NCBI GenBank assembly: GCA_034421095.1 | Contig: DAOUKR010000025.1 | Location: forward strand, 186,001 to 250,000 | Direction of reading: 5' to 3' | Origin: JAGWBG01 sp034421095 | Lineage (GTDB): Bacteria; Chloroflexota; Dehalococcoidia; Lucifugimonadales; JAGWBF01 | DNA: 64,000 nt | Part shown: positions 57,249-64,000 of the stretch, piece by piece | Layout of the letters: each line of letters begins with the position of its first letter | Position numbering within the stretch: the first letter of the stretch is position 1 | The notes under the pieces: generated by a model | Told to the model about the DNA's origin: nothing | The model's database searches: none | The model's input: only the letters and a program-made list of their open reading frames with translations | Translations under genes and position numbers: made by a program

Positions 57249-58898
57249 ATGAAAACGAGCTTCCGTCAGAAGTGTGGCTCCGCGCTGACTCACCCGCTGA
57301 CTATCGGCGCACTTCTGATGCTGCTGCTGAACGACCTCGCACTCAAGTCCCTGTGGCCGGACCACTGGATCACCGGGAAGCTCAGCGACCTTGCCTGGGT
57401 CGTATTTTCACCACCCCTGTTGGCCTTTCTGCTGTCCCATCTTTGCCGCAGGAACCCACTCGCAGAACGGGGAACGTTCGCGGCCTCCTACGTCGGGCTC
57501 CCTCTTCTATACCTGGCATTCAACACCTTTGATCAGACCCACGACTGGATTTTGCAGTTTTTGCTGCCCTTCACCGATAGGGCGGCAGGCTCCCCCCTAG
57601 ACCCCACCGATTCCATGGTCATCCCCTTTGGACTTGCCCTCGCTCTTTGGATATGGGAACGGCCTCCTATCAAAACCGAAGGTCTCCGCGCTCGTATGTG
57701 CCTTTTTACGGCCGTCGTAGCCAGCATCTCCACCGTGGCATCGTCTAGTCTCCCACCCAGTCCGACGCAATGGCTTACGGGAATCGGGGACGATGGAGCT
57801 ATTATTGTAGAAGGGCCGACCTACGACTACTACGAAAGCCACGACGGCGGGCTGACATGGACCAAGGATACAACGGGCCAAGGACGCGCCATAGAGTGGG
57901 GTAGCAAAGAGGTGGAAACCCCCAGGGGAACGTATTTCATTCAAGGCTCAGGCATCATGCTGAGTATGCCTGAAGGAGAAACAAAGAAAGTTTATTCCAC
58001 GGCCTATCTCAAGGAGAGTTCCAACGTATGGGCGCAGAGATACAGTACACGGGACCTTCGCTCTGGTATTACCGAGATTTCTGAAGATGCCGAGAGGTCT
58101 ATCGTTGCTGAGCCCATCAATATCACCTTTGACGAACGCACCGGCAACGTGATTGTGTCCATGGGCTTACAAGGTGCCCTTGTCGGAGCGGCCGACGAAA
58201 CTTGGAAGCGCGTTGCCGTCGGCCGTTTCGCTCCAACCGACTTCTCGTTCTCGGGGAAGGTACACCTTCTGATGCTCTCCGCTAACTTCTGGCTCTCCGC
58301 ACTAGCTTTCTCTCTTTCCGTCATAGTGGTGGTCCTGGTAATATCTGAGCCTTTTGATTTATCCGGCGGACCGACCTCAATATTACGCAACACCATCAAA
58401 GGGGCCATAGGAGTTCTATTAGCGCTAGCATTGTTGCTAGTCATCGCGGTGGTTTCCCCGTATGCCGCGCTCGTAACGGCTGTCTTGTACTGGGTCATAA
58501 TGACAGTGCTGTCATGGAGATCACCAAGGGAAGGCCTTCGACGGAGGCTCATAGCCATAATATATGCTCTTTGTGGAATCGGATTTTCGGTGGCAGGGTT
58601 CCCGCCATTTGGAGGGGGTGCTCCGAGCTTCGTCGATACCGAATCCCTCTGGGCGACAATGGCTTTGCTCTTCGCTGTCATCGCTGTGGCTATGTTCCTG
58701 CCTCGGAGGAGGTCATTGGTCGCCACAGCTCGCGCACTGGCAATCTTAAACGCGTTTATAGTCCTGTCATTCGTGCTCTGGCTCACCGGCGGTCTGATAT
58801 TGGCCCTCGCAACATTCGCCTCATTCGTCCTGACCGCATTGACTGCATTCATGCTTTGGCGACATCTGACTAATCAAAACCCCTATTTGGAAAGCTGA
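57249..58898 (+). CDS. Multi-span membrane protein with BNR-like extracellular part
   Basis: A 549-residue integral membrane protein. Hydrophobic spans cluster at the N-terminus (about residues 15-160) and at the C-terminus (about 340-535). Between them is a soluble region (about 170-335) containing a BNR/Asp-box-like SHDGGLTWTKDTTGQ and beta-rich strands, probably a small outer domain. No family is recognised. The early YVGLPLLYLAFNTFDQTHDW motif and the central domain give no enzyme signature. The ATG at 57249 is chosen because preceding in-frame codons are not protein-like. Confidence 0.72.
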   Translation: MKTSFRQKCGSALTHPLTIGALLMLLLNDLALKSLWPDHWITGKLSDLAWVVFSPPLLAFLLSHLCRRNPLAERGTFAASYVGLPLLYLAFNTFDQTHDWILQFLLPFTDRAAGSPLDPTDSMVIPFGLALALWIWERPPIKTEGLRARMCLFTAVVASISTVASSSLPPSPTQWLTGIGDDGAIIVEGPTYDYYESHDGGLTWTKDTTGQGRAIEWGSKEVETPRGTYFIQGSGIMLSMPEGETKKVYSTAYLKESSNVWAQRYSTRDLRSGITEISEDAERSIVAEPINITFDERTGNVIVSMGLQGALVGAADETWKRVAVGRFAPTDFSFSGKVHLLMLSANFWLSALAFSLSVIVVVLVISEPFDLSGGPTSILRNTIKGAIGVLLALALLLVIAVVSPYAALVTAVLYWVIMTVLSWRSPREGLRRRLIAIIYALCGIGFSVAGFPPFGGGAPSFVDTESLWATMALLFAVIAVAMFLPRRRSLVATARALAILNAFIVLSFVLWLTGGLILALATFASFVLTALTAFMLWRHLTNQNPYLES

Positions 58899-58936
58899 CT
58901 TCCCGGTCTCAATCACCCCGACACCCACCCTGAGAA

Positions 58937-58965
58937 TTGACATCTTACGCCGAAGTAGGTATATT
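58937..58965 (+). promoter_or_regulatory. Promoter of the LLM monooxygenase gene
   Basis: A perfect TTGACA (58937-58942), 17 nt, then TATATT (58960-58965). The start near 58972 gives a 75-nt leader with AAGGAGG before GTG 59047. Confidence 0.7.
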
Positions 58966-59046
58966 ATGACCAACCAGATAGATAACCGGTCAGTCTGGCA
59001 TCAATACGTCACACATTCGCTTGATCTATAACTAAGGAGGTCTCAG

Positions 59047-60183
59047 GTGAAATTCGGTCTACTTTACGAAATACAAAGGGCTGGCGGAGCAAGCGGCGAG
59101 GTTGACTACACAAGGCTATACGAAGAGACATTGGAGCAGTGCGTTGCCGCCGACGAAGCGGGGTTCGACTATGCTTGGTTCGTGGAACACCACTTCTTGA
59201 CGGGATTCTCCGGCAACCCGGCATCGGAAGTCATAATCTCGGCGCTGGCCAGATTGACCAACAAAATCCGGCTGGGGTTCGGCGTTGTCATATTGCCCAA
59301 CCATCACCCGGTACAGGTAGCCGAGCGGGTAGCTATGATTGACCATATTTCCGGCGGTCGGGTTGACATGGGCACGGGCCGTAGTAGCGCCTTCGAGCAG
59401 ACGGGGCTGGGAATAGACCCCCGAGACACCCGGGACCTCTGGGACGAATCGGTGCACATGATCCCCAAGATATGGGGTTCGGGGGACTCCTTCGAGTGGG
59501 AGGGGAACTTCTACAAAGTACCAAAGAGGAATGTCCTGCCAAAGCCATACCAGCAACCCCATCCTCCAATATGGCTTGCATGCACCCAGCCAGCCAGCTT
59601 CCAGTTGGCAGCCGAGCGCGGAATAGGGGTACTATCCTTCGGCTCAGGCGCACCTGCGGGAATGAAAAAGCACATTGACGAGTACCGGCAGAATATCGAG
59701 AACTCCGAGCCTGTGGGTGCTTTCATCAACAACCAGTGGGCCAATTTCACGATAGGCCATTGTGGGGATAACAACGAGGAAGCTCGCGCATTGGCAACCC
59801 ACGCCCTCAAAGAGTTCTTCGGGCCGGACAAGCCCTACACCCAGGACCGCAAGGAAGTATTCGCCCAGTTGCTGGAGGCCTGGGGCGGCGCTCCACCGGA
59901 GCACCTGCAAGCAAGCTTTGGCCGTGCCGAGGCCGGGTCCCTGGACCTGGCAGGGGGAGGCTCTCCTCGGCACATGCTGGCGCAGCTGGGGCCGGACCTT
60001 CTCTGCGAGCGCGGTGTCATCATCGCCGGTGACCCGGACAGTTGCATCGAGTGCGTGAGGCAGCACGAGGCGGCAGGGGTGGACCAGGTGCTCACAGTTA
60101 TGCAGACCGCCGAAATCCCTCACGAGAAGGCAATGAGTTCAATCAAGCTGTACGGCAAGGAAGTGATTTCGGCCTTCCGATAA
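59047..60183 (+). CDS. LLM-class flavin-dependent oxidoreductase
   Basis: A 378-residue bacterial-luciferase-like monooxygenase, an FMN-dependent TIM-barrel enzyme. Family features are MKFGLLYEIQRAGG-type N-terminus, FDYAWFVEHHFL, ALARLTNKIRLGFGVVILPNHHP, the FMN-binding HISGGRVDMGTGRSSAFEQTGLGID and the C-terminal GDPDSCIECVRQHEAAGVDQVL. The start GTG 59047 has AAGGAGGT ahead. Such enzymes oxidise alkanesulfonates, F420-linked substrates or other organics. The family is greatly expanded in SAR202-like Chloroflexota. A strong hairpin terminator follows. Confidence 0.9.
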   Translation: MKFGLLYEIQRAGGASGEVDYTRLYEETLEQCVAADEAGFDYAWFVEHHFLTGFSGNPASEVIISALARLTNKIRLGFGVVILPNHHPVQVAERVAMIDHISGGRVDMGTGRSSAFEQTGLGIDPRDTRDLWDESVHMIPKIWGSGDSFEWEGNFYKVPKRNVLPKPYQQPHPPIWLACTQPASFQLAAERGIGVLSFGSGAPAGMKKHIDEYRQNIENSEPVGAFINNQWANFTIGHCGDNNEEARALATHALKEFFGPDKPYTQDRKEVFAQLLEAWGGAPPEHLQASFGRAEAGSLDLAGGGSPRHMLAQLGPDLLCERGVIIAGDPDSCIECVRQHEAAGVDQVLTVMQTAEIPHEKAMSSIKLYGKEVISAFR

Positions 60184-60213
60184 CCCCCTCACCTCGAGTC
60201 AAGGACATTGAGA

Positions 60214-60254
60214 GGCGCTACTGCTAGCTCTTGCAGCAGTAGCGCCTTCCTTTT
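60214..60254 (+). terminator. Intrinsic terminator after LLM monooxygenase
   Basis: GGCGCTACTGCT (60214-60225) and AGCAGTAGCGCC (60235-60246) pair perfectly around a 9-nt loop, followed by TTCCTTTT. It separates the plus-strand operon from the convergent minus-strand lipoprotein gene. Confidence 0.75.
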
Positions 60255-60276
60255 GGTAGAGATACTGAGAGACAGT

Positions 60277-61545
60277 CTAGCCGCCGACGCACGCCAGACC
60301 CTGTGCCTTAATGTCAGCCAGACGTTTCTCTGCGATCCCTTTGACGCGGGTCAAGTCATCCAGCGAAGAAAAAGGACGTGCCTCGACCATCCGAGCGGCC
60401 ATTACTGGGCCGATGTGTTTAATTCGGTCCAAGTCTTCGATTGAAGCCGAGTTTATGTCCACCTGGCCCCGTGCACAACTCTCACTACGGGAAGGCACTG
60501 TGGATGTAGGCAAAGGAGTTGGGGTCGGCGTGGCAGTGGGGACCGGTACGGCCGTCGGGGTTGGCGTGGCAGTGGGGACTGGTGCGACGGTCGGGGTCGG
60601 TGTGGCAGTGGGGACTGGTGCGGCGGTCGGGGTCGGTGTGGCAGTGGGGACTGGTGCGGCCGTCGGGGTTGGCGTGGCAGTGGGGACCGGTGCGGCGGTC
60701 GGGATCGGTGTGGCAGTGGGGACCGGTGCGGCAGTCGGGATAAGTGTGGCCGTGGAGACCGGCATGGCAGTTGGGACAGGCGTGGCCGTGGAGACCGGCA
60801 CAGCAATCAGAATAGGTGTAGTTGTAGGGTCTGGCACGGCAGTTGGAGCCGGCGTGTCCGTGGAGACCAGTACGGCAGTCGGGGTGAGCGTGGAAGAAGA
60901 AACGGGCAATGGAGAGATAGGTTGACCGGACGGGCGAATGGAGGAAGAGTTGGGCAAAGACAGTGGCATTGCAATCAGGTCCATTCCCAAGACACGCCGG
61001 AAGTGTTCCCAAAGATGAGATTCCTCCAGGAGCAAAATTCCTCCCACCGCCTGCCCATCACTCTGCCGTATACCCACCCAGGACAGCCCACCAGCCACCT
61101 GCACCCTCACGATTCCATCATCAAGGCTCATGACGCAGAGGGCTTCGTGAAGTGGAACGTCTTCGCCGCCGATTTTCACCGATGTGCCCTGACTTTGAGC
61201 ACACATAAGGCTCCAGACTTGTGTTGCAACCTGTGTGGGAGTTGCCGGGATGGTCAGTTCCGGGTGAGTAGCTTGCTGAGTGGGGGATGTCTTCGGTACC
61301 GCAATATCAGATACACTGGCCAGGACCGGCTCTGATCCCTGCGCGACTTCCGGGGCAGGCTCCGGGGTAGGCTCCAAGGTGGTCGGTTGAACTGACGTCT
61401 CTGTAGGAACTTGGGTCGGCATAACCGTTGGCCCTCGCAGGTTGGTCGTCGAGTCTGAGGACGCAGAACAGCTCAGGACAATCAGTACCACTGTGAGCAT
61501 GATGACCTGACTAGTGGGACGCCATGTCAGCAGCTTGCTTTTCAT
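60277..61545 (-). CDS. Repeat-rich lipoprotein with C-terminal helix-hairpin-helix (ComEA-like)
   Basis: A 422-residue exported lipoprotein. The signal peptide ends in the lipobox VLSC with lipidated C26. A soluble part follows (about 70-200, GVRIVQV-like, with C115 and C137). Residues 228-347 consist of ten 12-residue repeats of the form PTATPTPTAAPV, an extended Thr/Pro linker (60505-60864 in DNA). The last 66 residues carry two helix-hairpin-helix motifs (DINSASIEDLDRIKHIGPVMAARM and SLDDLTRVKGIAEKRLADI), as in the DNA-binding ComEA protein of natural transformation. It may hold extracellular DNA at the surface; ComEC or type IV pilus genes are not in the window. Confidence 0.78.
   Translation of the reverse strand: MKSKLLTWRPTSQVIMLTVVLIVLSCSASSDSTTNLRGPTVMPTQVPTETSVQPTTLEPTPEPAPEVAQGSEPVLASVSDIAVPKTSPTQQATHPELTIPATPTQVATQVWSLMCAQSQGTSVKIGGEDVPLHEALCVMSLDDGIVRVQVAGGLSWVGIRQSDGQAVGGILLLEESHLWEHFRRVLGMDLIAMPLSLPNSSSIRPSGQPISPLPVSSSTLTPTAVLVSTDTPAPTAVPDPTTTPILIAVPVSTATPVPTAMPVSTATLIPTAAPVPTATPIPTAAPVPTATPTPTAAPVPTATPTPTAAPVPTATPTPTVAPVPTATPTPTAVPVPTATPTPTPLPTSTVPSRSESCARGQVDINSASIEDLDRIKHIGPVMAARMVEARPFSSLDDLTRVKGIAEKRLADIKAQGLACVGG
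60505..60864. repeat. 36-bp tandem repeats encoding a PT linker
   Basis: About ten near-identical 36-bp units, such as GTGGCAGTGGGGACTGGTGC on the plus strand, encode the 12-residue Pro/Thr repeats of the lipoprotein. The middle four are almost identical, so copy number may vary between strains. Confidence 0.85.
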
Positions 61546-61741
61546 GGTGGGACTGCTCTAATGCCAACTGCACAGATTGCTATTGGGAAGTAGCTTATAC
61601 ACTCATACAAAAGGGACGAAAAGTCAAGGGTTATGTAATGTGGCACGTACGACCGGGGAGAACACCCCTTGGGGCGTCCGATCTTGCGGGGCACGTGTTT
61701 TCGACGATGGATACGAAGCCTGTGCGGTGCATCCGAAACAA

Positions 61742-62455
61742 CTACAGTGGGTGTTTTCGGGGGAGGCCGGGGCGTCGAGGGAATTTGGAGGGCGTGTTTT
61801 TCACCTTGTCCACAACCACAAGGACCCGTCCGTCCCGCAGGCCCTCTACATCCACGTCCCTGGACTCCCGAATCCTGCCCCCCAGGACTTCCACCGCATT
61901 AAGGGAGGACATCACCTCGGAAGCGATTTCCCCCTTCTTGAGGGTTACAACCATTCCTCCCACCCGACAATAGGGCAAGGTCAGCTCCATAAGTACACGC
62001 ATGGATGCGATTCCCCTGGAGACCACGACGTCAAAGCTCTCCCGGAGCCCGGGGTCGAGAGCCAGGGCTTCAGCACGACCGGTATGCACCTCCACGCCTG
62101 TGAGGCCCAGGAAGTCCACCAGGTGGGTTAGAAAGGCAGTCTTTTTGCCCACCGAGTCCACCAGGGCCAGATGTATTCCTGGGAAAACGACCTTCAAGGG
62201 CACACCGGGAAAACCGCCACCGGATCCTATATCCATCACCCTACCGTATTCTTTAACCTTGTCCGAGAGGACTAGCGAAGTGGTAAGAGAGTCCAGAAAG
62301 TGCTTGGTCTGGGCCTCCTGGTACTCTACGATAGCCGTGAGATTCATACGCCGGTTCCAGGAAGTCAACTCCTGGTAGTAATCCTCAAACACCCGGACCT
62401 GCTCCGGAGTGAGGCAGAGATTGAGCCCCTCTGCGCCCCTGGTGAGTAACTCCAT
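61742..62455 (-). CDS. rsmG: 16S rRNA (guanine(527)-N(7))-methyltransferase RsmG
   Basis: A 237-residue SAM methyltransferase that makes m7G527 in 16S rRNA (GidB). The SAM motif is GRVMDIGSGGGFPGVPLKV and the N-terminal helical domain shows WNRRMNLTAIVEYQEAQTKHFLDSL, a strong family signature. DVVVSRGIASM is also typical. ATG 62455 is chosen because a TATAAT box (62479-62474 on the minus strand) and a CGAGGTAC site lie just upstream. The 3' end has a Lys/Arg-rich extension. The gene is not next to mnmG or parA. Confidence 0.93.
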   Translation of the reverse strand: MELLTRGAEGLNLCLTPEQVRVFEDYYQELTSWNRRMNLTAIVEYQEAQTKHFLDSLTTSLVLSDKVKEYGRVMDIGSGGGFPGVPLKVVFPGIHLALVDSVGKKTAFLTHLVDFLGLTGVEVHTGRAEALALDPGLRESFDVVVSRGIASMRVLMELTLPYCRVGGMVVTLKKGEIASEVMSSLNAVEVLGGRIRESRDVDVEGLRDGRVLVVVDKVKNTPSKFPRRPGLPRKHPL

Positions 62456-62473
62456 ACAGATGTACCTCGAAGG

Positions 62474-62479
62474 TATTAT
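62474..62479 (-). promoter_or_regulatory. -10 box of rsmG
   Basis: On the minus strand TATAAT lies at 62479-62474, about 19 nt before the ATG. The -35 is weak (TTAAAG region). The mRNA leader is very short. Confidence 0.45.
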
Positions 62480-62628
62480 AGCATTGCAGAGAGCGCTTTC
62501 TTTAAGGACATTTGACATGCCCTACCCTTAGCCGTAGAATTAGGTCAAATTCGGCTACCTATCTACAACGTGTGCTCATTCACATATTTGACCAGATTCC
62601 AAAGAGTGGGTTCCGGCAGGGGGTGGTT

Positions 62629-62865
62629 ATGTCAACCAGGGCTTTCATCCTCATAGAAACCGCGGTTGGGAGGACCAGGGAAGTGGCCGACGCCTTGGAA
62701 GGTGTTGGAGGAATGCAGTCGGTAGATGTGGTGACAGGGCCCTACGACGTAATCGCCGTGATAGATACTTCCGATATGAATGCCATGGGGGCTCTGGTCA
62801 CTGAGCGGATTCATAGCATTGGTGGTGTGGTGCGGACTGTCACCTGCGTGGCTGTAGGAAACTAG
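62629..62865 (+). CDS. Lrp/AsnC-type RAM domain protein
   Basis: A 78-residue protein consisting only of the Lrp/AsnC ligand-binding (RAM) domain: FILIETAVGRTREVADALEGVGGMQSVDVVTGPYDVIAVIDTSD and VRTVTCVAVG. The HTH domain is absent. Such stand-alone RAM proteins bind amino acids or sit on Lrp proteins as modulators. GGGGG lies before ATG 62629. A longer in-frame start at 62512 is not supported by codon use. Confidence 0.78.
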   Translation: MSTRAFILIETAVGRTREVADALEGVGGMQSVDVVTGPYDVIAVIDTSDMNAMGALVTERIHSIGGVVRTVTCVAVGN

Positions 62866-62962
62866 GTCGCGGTGCTGCACAGGACTTGACCGGATTTCCA
62901 GGTCAGCCCCACAAGTAACCTCCGATGTCAGATTACCTCCCGGTCTAAGGAGGCAGGGTATT

Positions 62963-64000
62963 ATGGACTTCAGATTTTCCACTGAAGATGAAGCCTTCGC
63001 CGGGGACCTACGCAGCTTTCTCCAACAGGAGCTTCCCACGGATTGGGAGGGAGGAGGCAGATGGCCCGAAGAAGCTGACTGGGATTTTACTCGCCAGATG
63101 CGCAAGAAACTGGCCCAGAGGGGCTGGCTGACCATGAACTGGCCCGAGGAGTATGGCGGACAGGGAGCGTCGCCCGTGCGGTCCACCCTGTTCAACGAGG
63201 AGATGTCCTATAACAGGGCTCCGGGCCGGGATATATTCGGCGTCAGAATGTTGGCCCCAACGCTGATGATCTACGGCACGGAGGAGCAGAAGAAGACTTT
63301 CCTCCTTCCCGTATCCAAAGGCGAGGTGCAGTGGTGCCAGGGTTACAGCGAGCCAGGTTCAGGCTCGGACCTGGCGTCCCTCCAGACCCGGGCAGTGTCA
63401 GACGGCGACGACTACGTGATTAACGGCAGCAAGATATGGACCACAATGGCCCACAGGGCCGACTGGATTATGGTGCTGGCAAGGACGAACCCGGACGCTC
63501 CAAAGCACAGGGGCATAAGCTTCATACTCGTAGACATGCGCTCGCCGGGTGTATCCGTACAGCCCGTCTATAACATGACCGGGGGCCACGATTTTAACCA
63601 GATTTTCTTCGACAACGTAAGAGTTCCCAAGAGAAACCTGGTCGGCGAGGAGAACAGGGGCTGGTACGTGGGGGTTACCCTCCTGGACTTTGAGCGCTCT
63701 GGTATTGACTACTCCGCCACCTCCAGAAGGCTCCTCAGCGAGTTGGTTGACCATTTCCGAGCCGCACGCAGCAACGGAGAGCCTACAGGTGAGGACTTTC
63801 AGGCAAGGAACATGTTGACCGAGCGTTACATTGAGGCAGAGACGGCGCGACTCCTGGCCTACAACGTGGCATGGATGCAAGGACAGGGACTTGTACCCAA
63901 TAAAGAGGCTTCAATGAGCAAGGTCTTTGGGTCGGAAACCCTTCAAAGGGTGACTTCCACGTGCATGGAAGTCCTGGGTCTCTATGGACAACTGCGTCCC
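62963..64000 (+). CDS. Acyl-CoA dehydrogenase (truncated at window edge)
   Basis: The first 346 residues of an FAD acyl-CoA dehydrogenase that runs off the window. The N-terminal helical domain begins MDFRFSTEDEAFAG. The FAD and substrate regions are GWLTMNWPEEYGG, YSEPGSGSDLASLQTRA, DYVINGSKIWTTMAHRADWIMVLARTN and FFDNVRVPKRNLVGEENRGW. AAGGAGG precedes ATG 62963. The catalytic glutamate, usually near residue 380, is outside the window. The likely job is alpha,beta-oxidation of a CoA thioester. Confidence 0.9.
   Translation, partial: MDFRFSTEDEAFAGDLRSFLQQELPTDWEGGGRWPEEADWDFTRQMRKKLAQRGWLTMNWPEEYGGQGASPVRSTLFNEEMSYNRAPGRDIFGVRMLAPTLMIYGTEEQKKTFLLPVSKGEVQWCQGYSEPGSGSDLASLQTRAVSDGDDYVINGSKIWTTMAHRADWIMVLARTNPDAPKHRGISFILVDMRSPGVSVQPVYNMTGGHDFNQIFFDNVRVPKRNLVGEENRGWYVGVTLLDFERSGIDYSATSRRLLSELVDHFRAARSNGEPTGEDFQARNMLTERYIEAETARLLAYNVAWMQGQGLVPNKEASMSKVFGSETLQRVTSTCMEVLGLYGQLRP

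Noticed and set aside
60505..60864. A CRISPR-like or minisatellite non-coding array
   Set aside because: The 36-bp units keep frame and encode a regular Thr/Pro linker in a gene with signal peptide and C-terminal domain, so they are coding.

Overview
The window is about 64 kb of densely packed bacterial chromosome of moderately high GC. It holds roughly 65 genes on both strands in short operons, with no rRNA, tRNA, CRISPR array, IS transposase or prophage recognised. The gene mix suggests a member of the Chloroflexota, probably class Dehalococcoidia or the SAR202-like lineages. It includes a coproheme decarboxylase of the chlorite-dismutase fold, a DUF5679 zinc ribbon, LLM flavin monooxygenase, paired CaiB/BaiF CoA-transferases, many SDRs and alpha/beta hydrolases, a cytosolic reductive-dehalogenase-like protein, a B12-binding radical SAM enzyme and an Lrp-type RAM protein. 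That placement is inference from gene content; no marker phylogeny was possible.

Layout. 1-5.1 kb: a truncated gene end, TenA, a tiny membrane protein, a HicAB toxin-antitoxin pair, DNA polymerase IV, RarA and a small membrane protein. 5.1-13.4 kb: a tetrapyrrole-flavoured block with siroheme sulfite/nitrite reductase behind an attenuator-like leader, a glutamate-1-semialdehyde aminomutase-family enzyme, an O-methyltransferase, HemQ-like coproheme decarboxylase, a ketopantoate-reductase-like protein and an acyl-CoA synthetase. 13.5-24 kb: LysR regulator, TruB, a duplicated EthD-like protein, HNH nuclease, a B12-radical SAM/TPP-enzyme pair, DUF1800, NHL-repeat and PHP proteins and a DUF5679 zinc ribbon. 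24.5-32.8 kb: MFS exporter, glycolate oxidase glcDEF with a lipoprotein and a membrane protein, then convergent alanine/serine-glyoxylate aminotransferase and an SDR. Together GlcDEF and the aminotransferase could turn glycolate into glyoxylate and then glycine. 33-35.4 kb: trpA-aroH-aroF aromatic amino acid operon. 35.4-43 kb: catabolic enzymes (epoxide hydrolase, 3-hydroxyisobutyrate-dehydrogenase family, SDR, hydrolases, HpcH/CitE aldolase). 43-45.5 kb: YkgJ-type Cys-cluster protein and an ECF sigma/anti-sigma pair. 45.8-54.4 kb: amidase, dienelactone hydrolase, SMP-30 lactonase, a coiled-coil membrane protein, a large LRR lipoprotein and two overlapping CoA-transferases. 54.6-64 kb: RdhA-like protein, large membrane protein, LLM monooxygenase, a PT-repeat/helix-hairpin-helix lipoprotein, RsmG, a RAM-domain protein and a truncated acyl-CoA dehydrogenase.

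Regulation is unusually readable. Many genes have sigma-70-type promoters (TTGACA-like, 16-17 nt spacer, TATAAT-like). Two of these place the expected transcript start almost on an in-frame GTG, implying leaderless mRNAs (hicA and the O-methyltransferase).

The intergenic spaces after about 37 kb carry dispersed nested palindromic repeats, one class with a recurring 19-bp inner palindrome. The most interesting items are the RdhA-like protein with an inverted repeat on its -35 box, the B12-radical SAM/TPP pair, the mirrored divergent promoter at 43.15 kb, the attenuator-like leader of the sulfite reductase, the 18-repeat LRR lipoprotein and the nested palindromic repeats. I saw no single obvious unknown multi-gene system.
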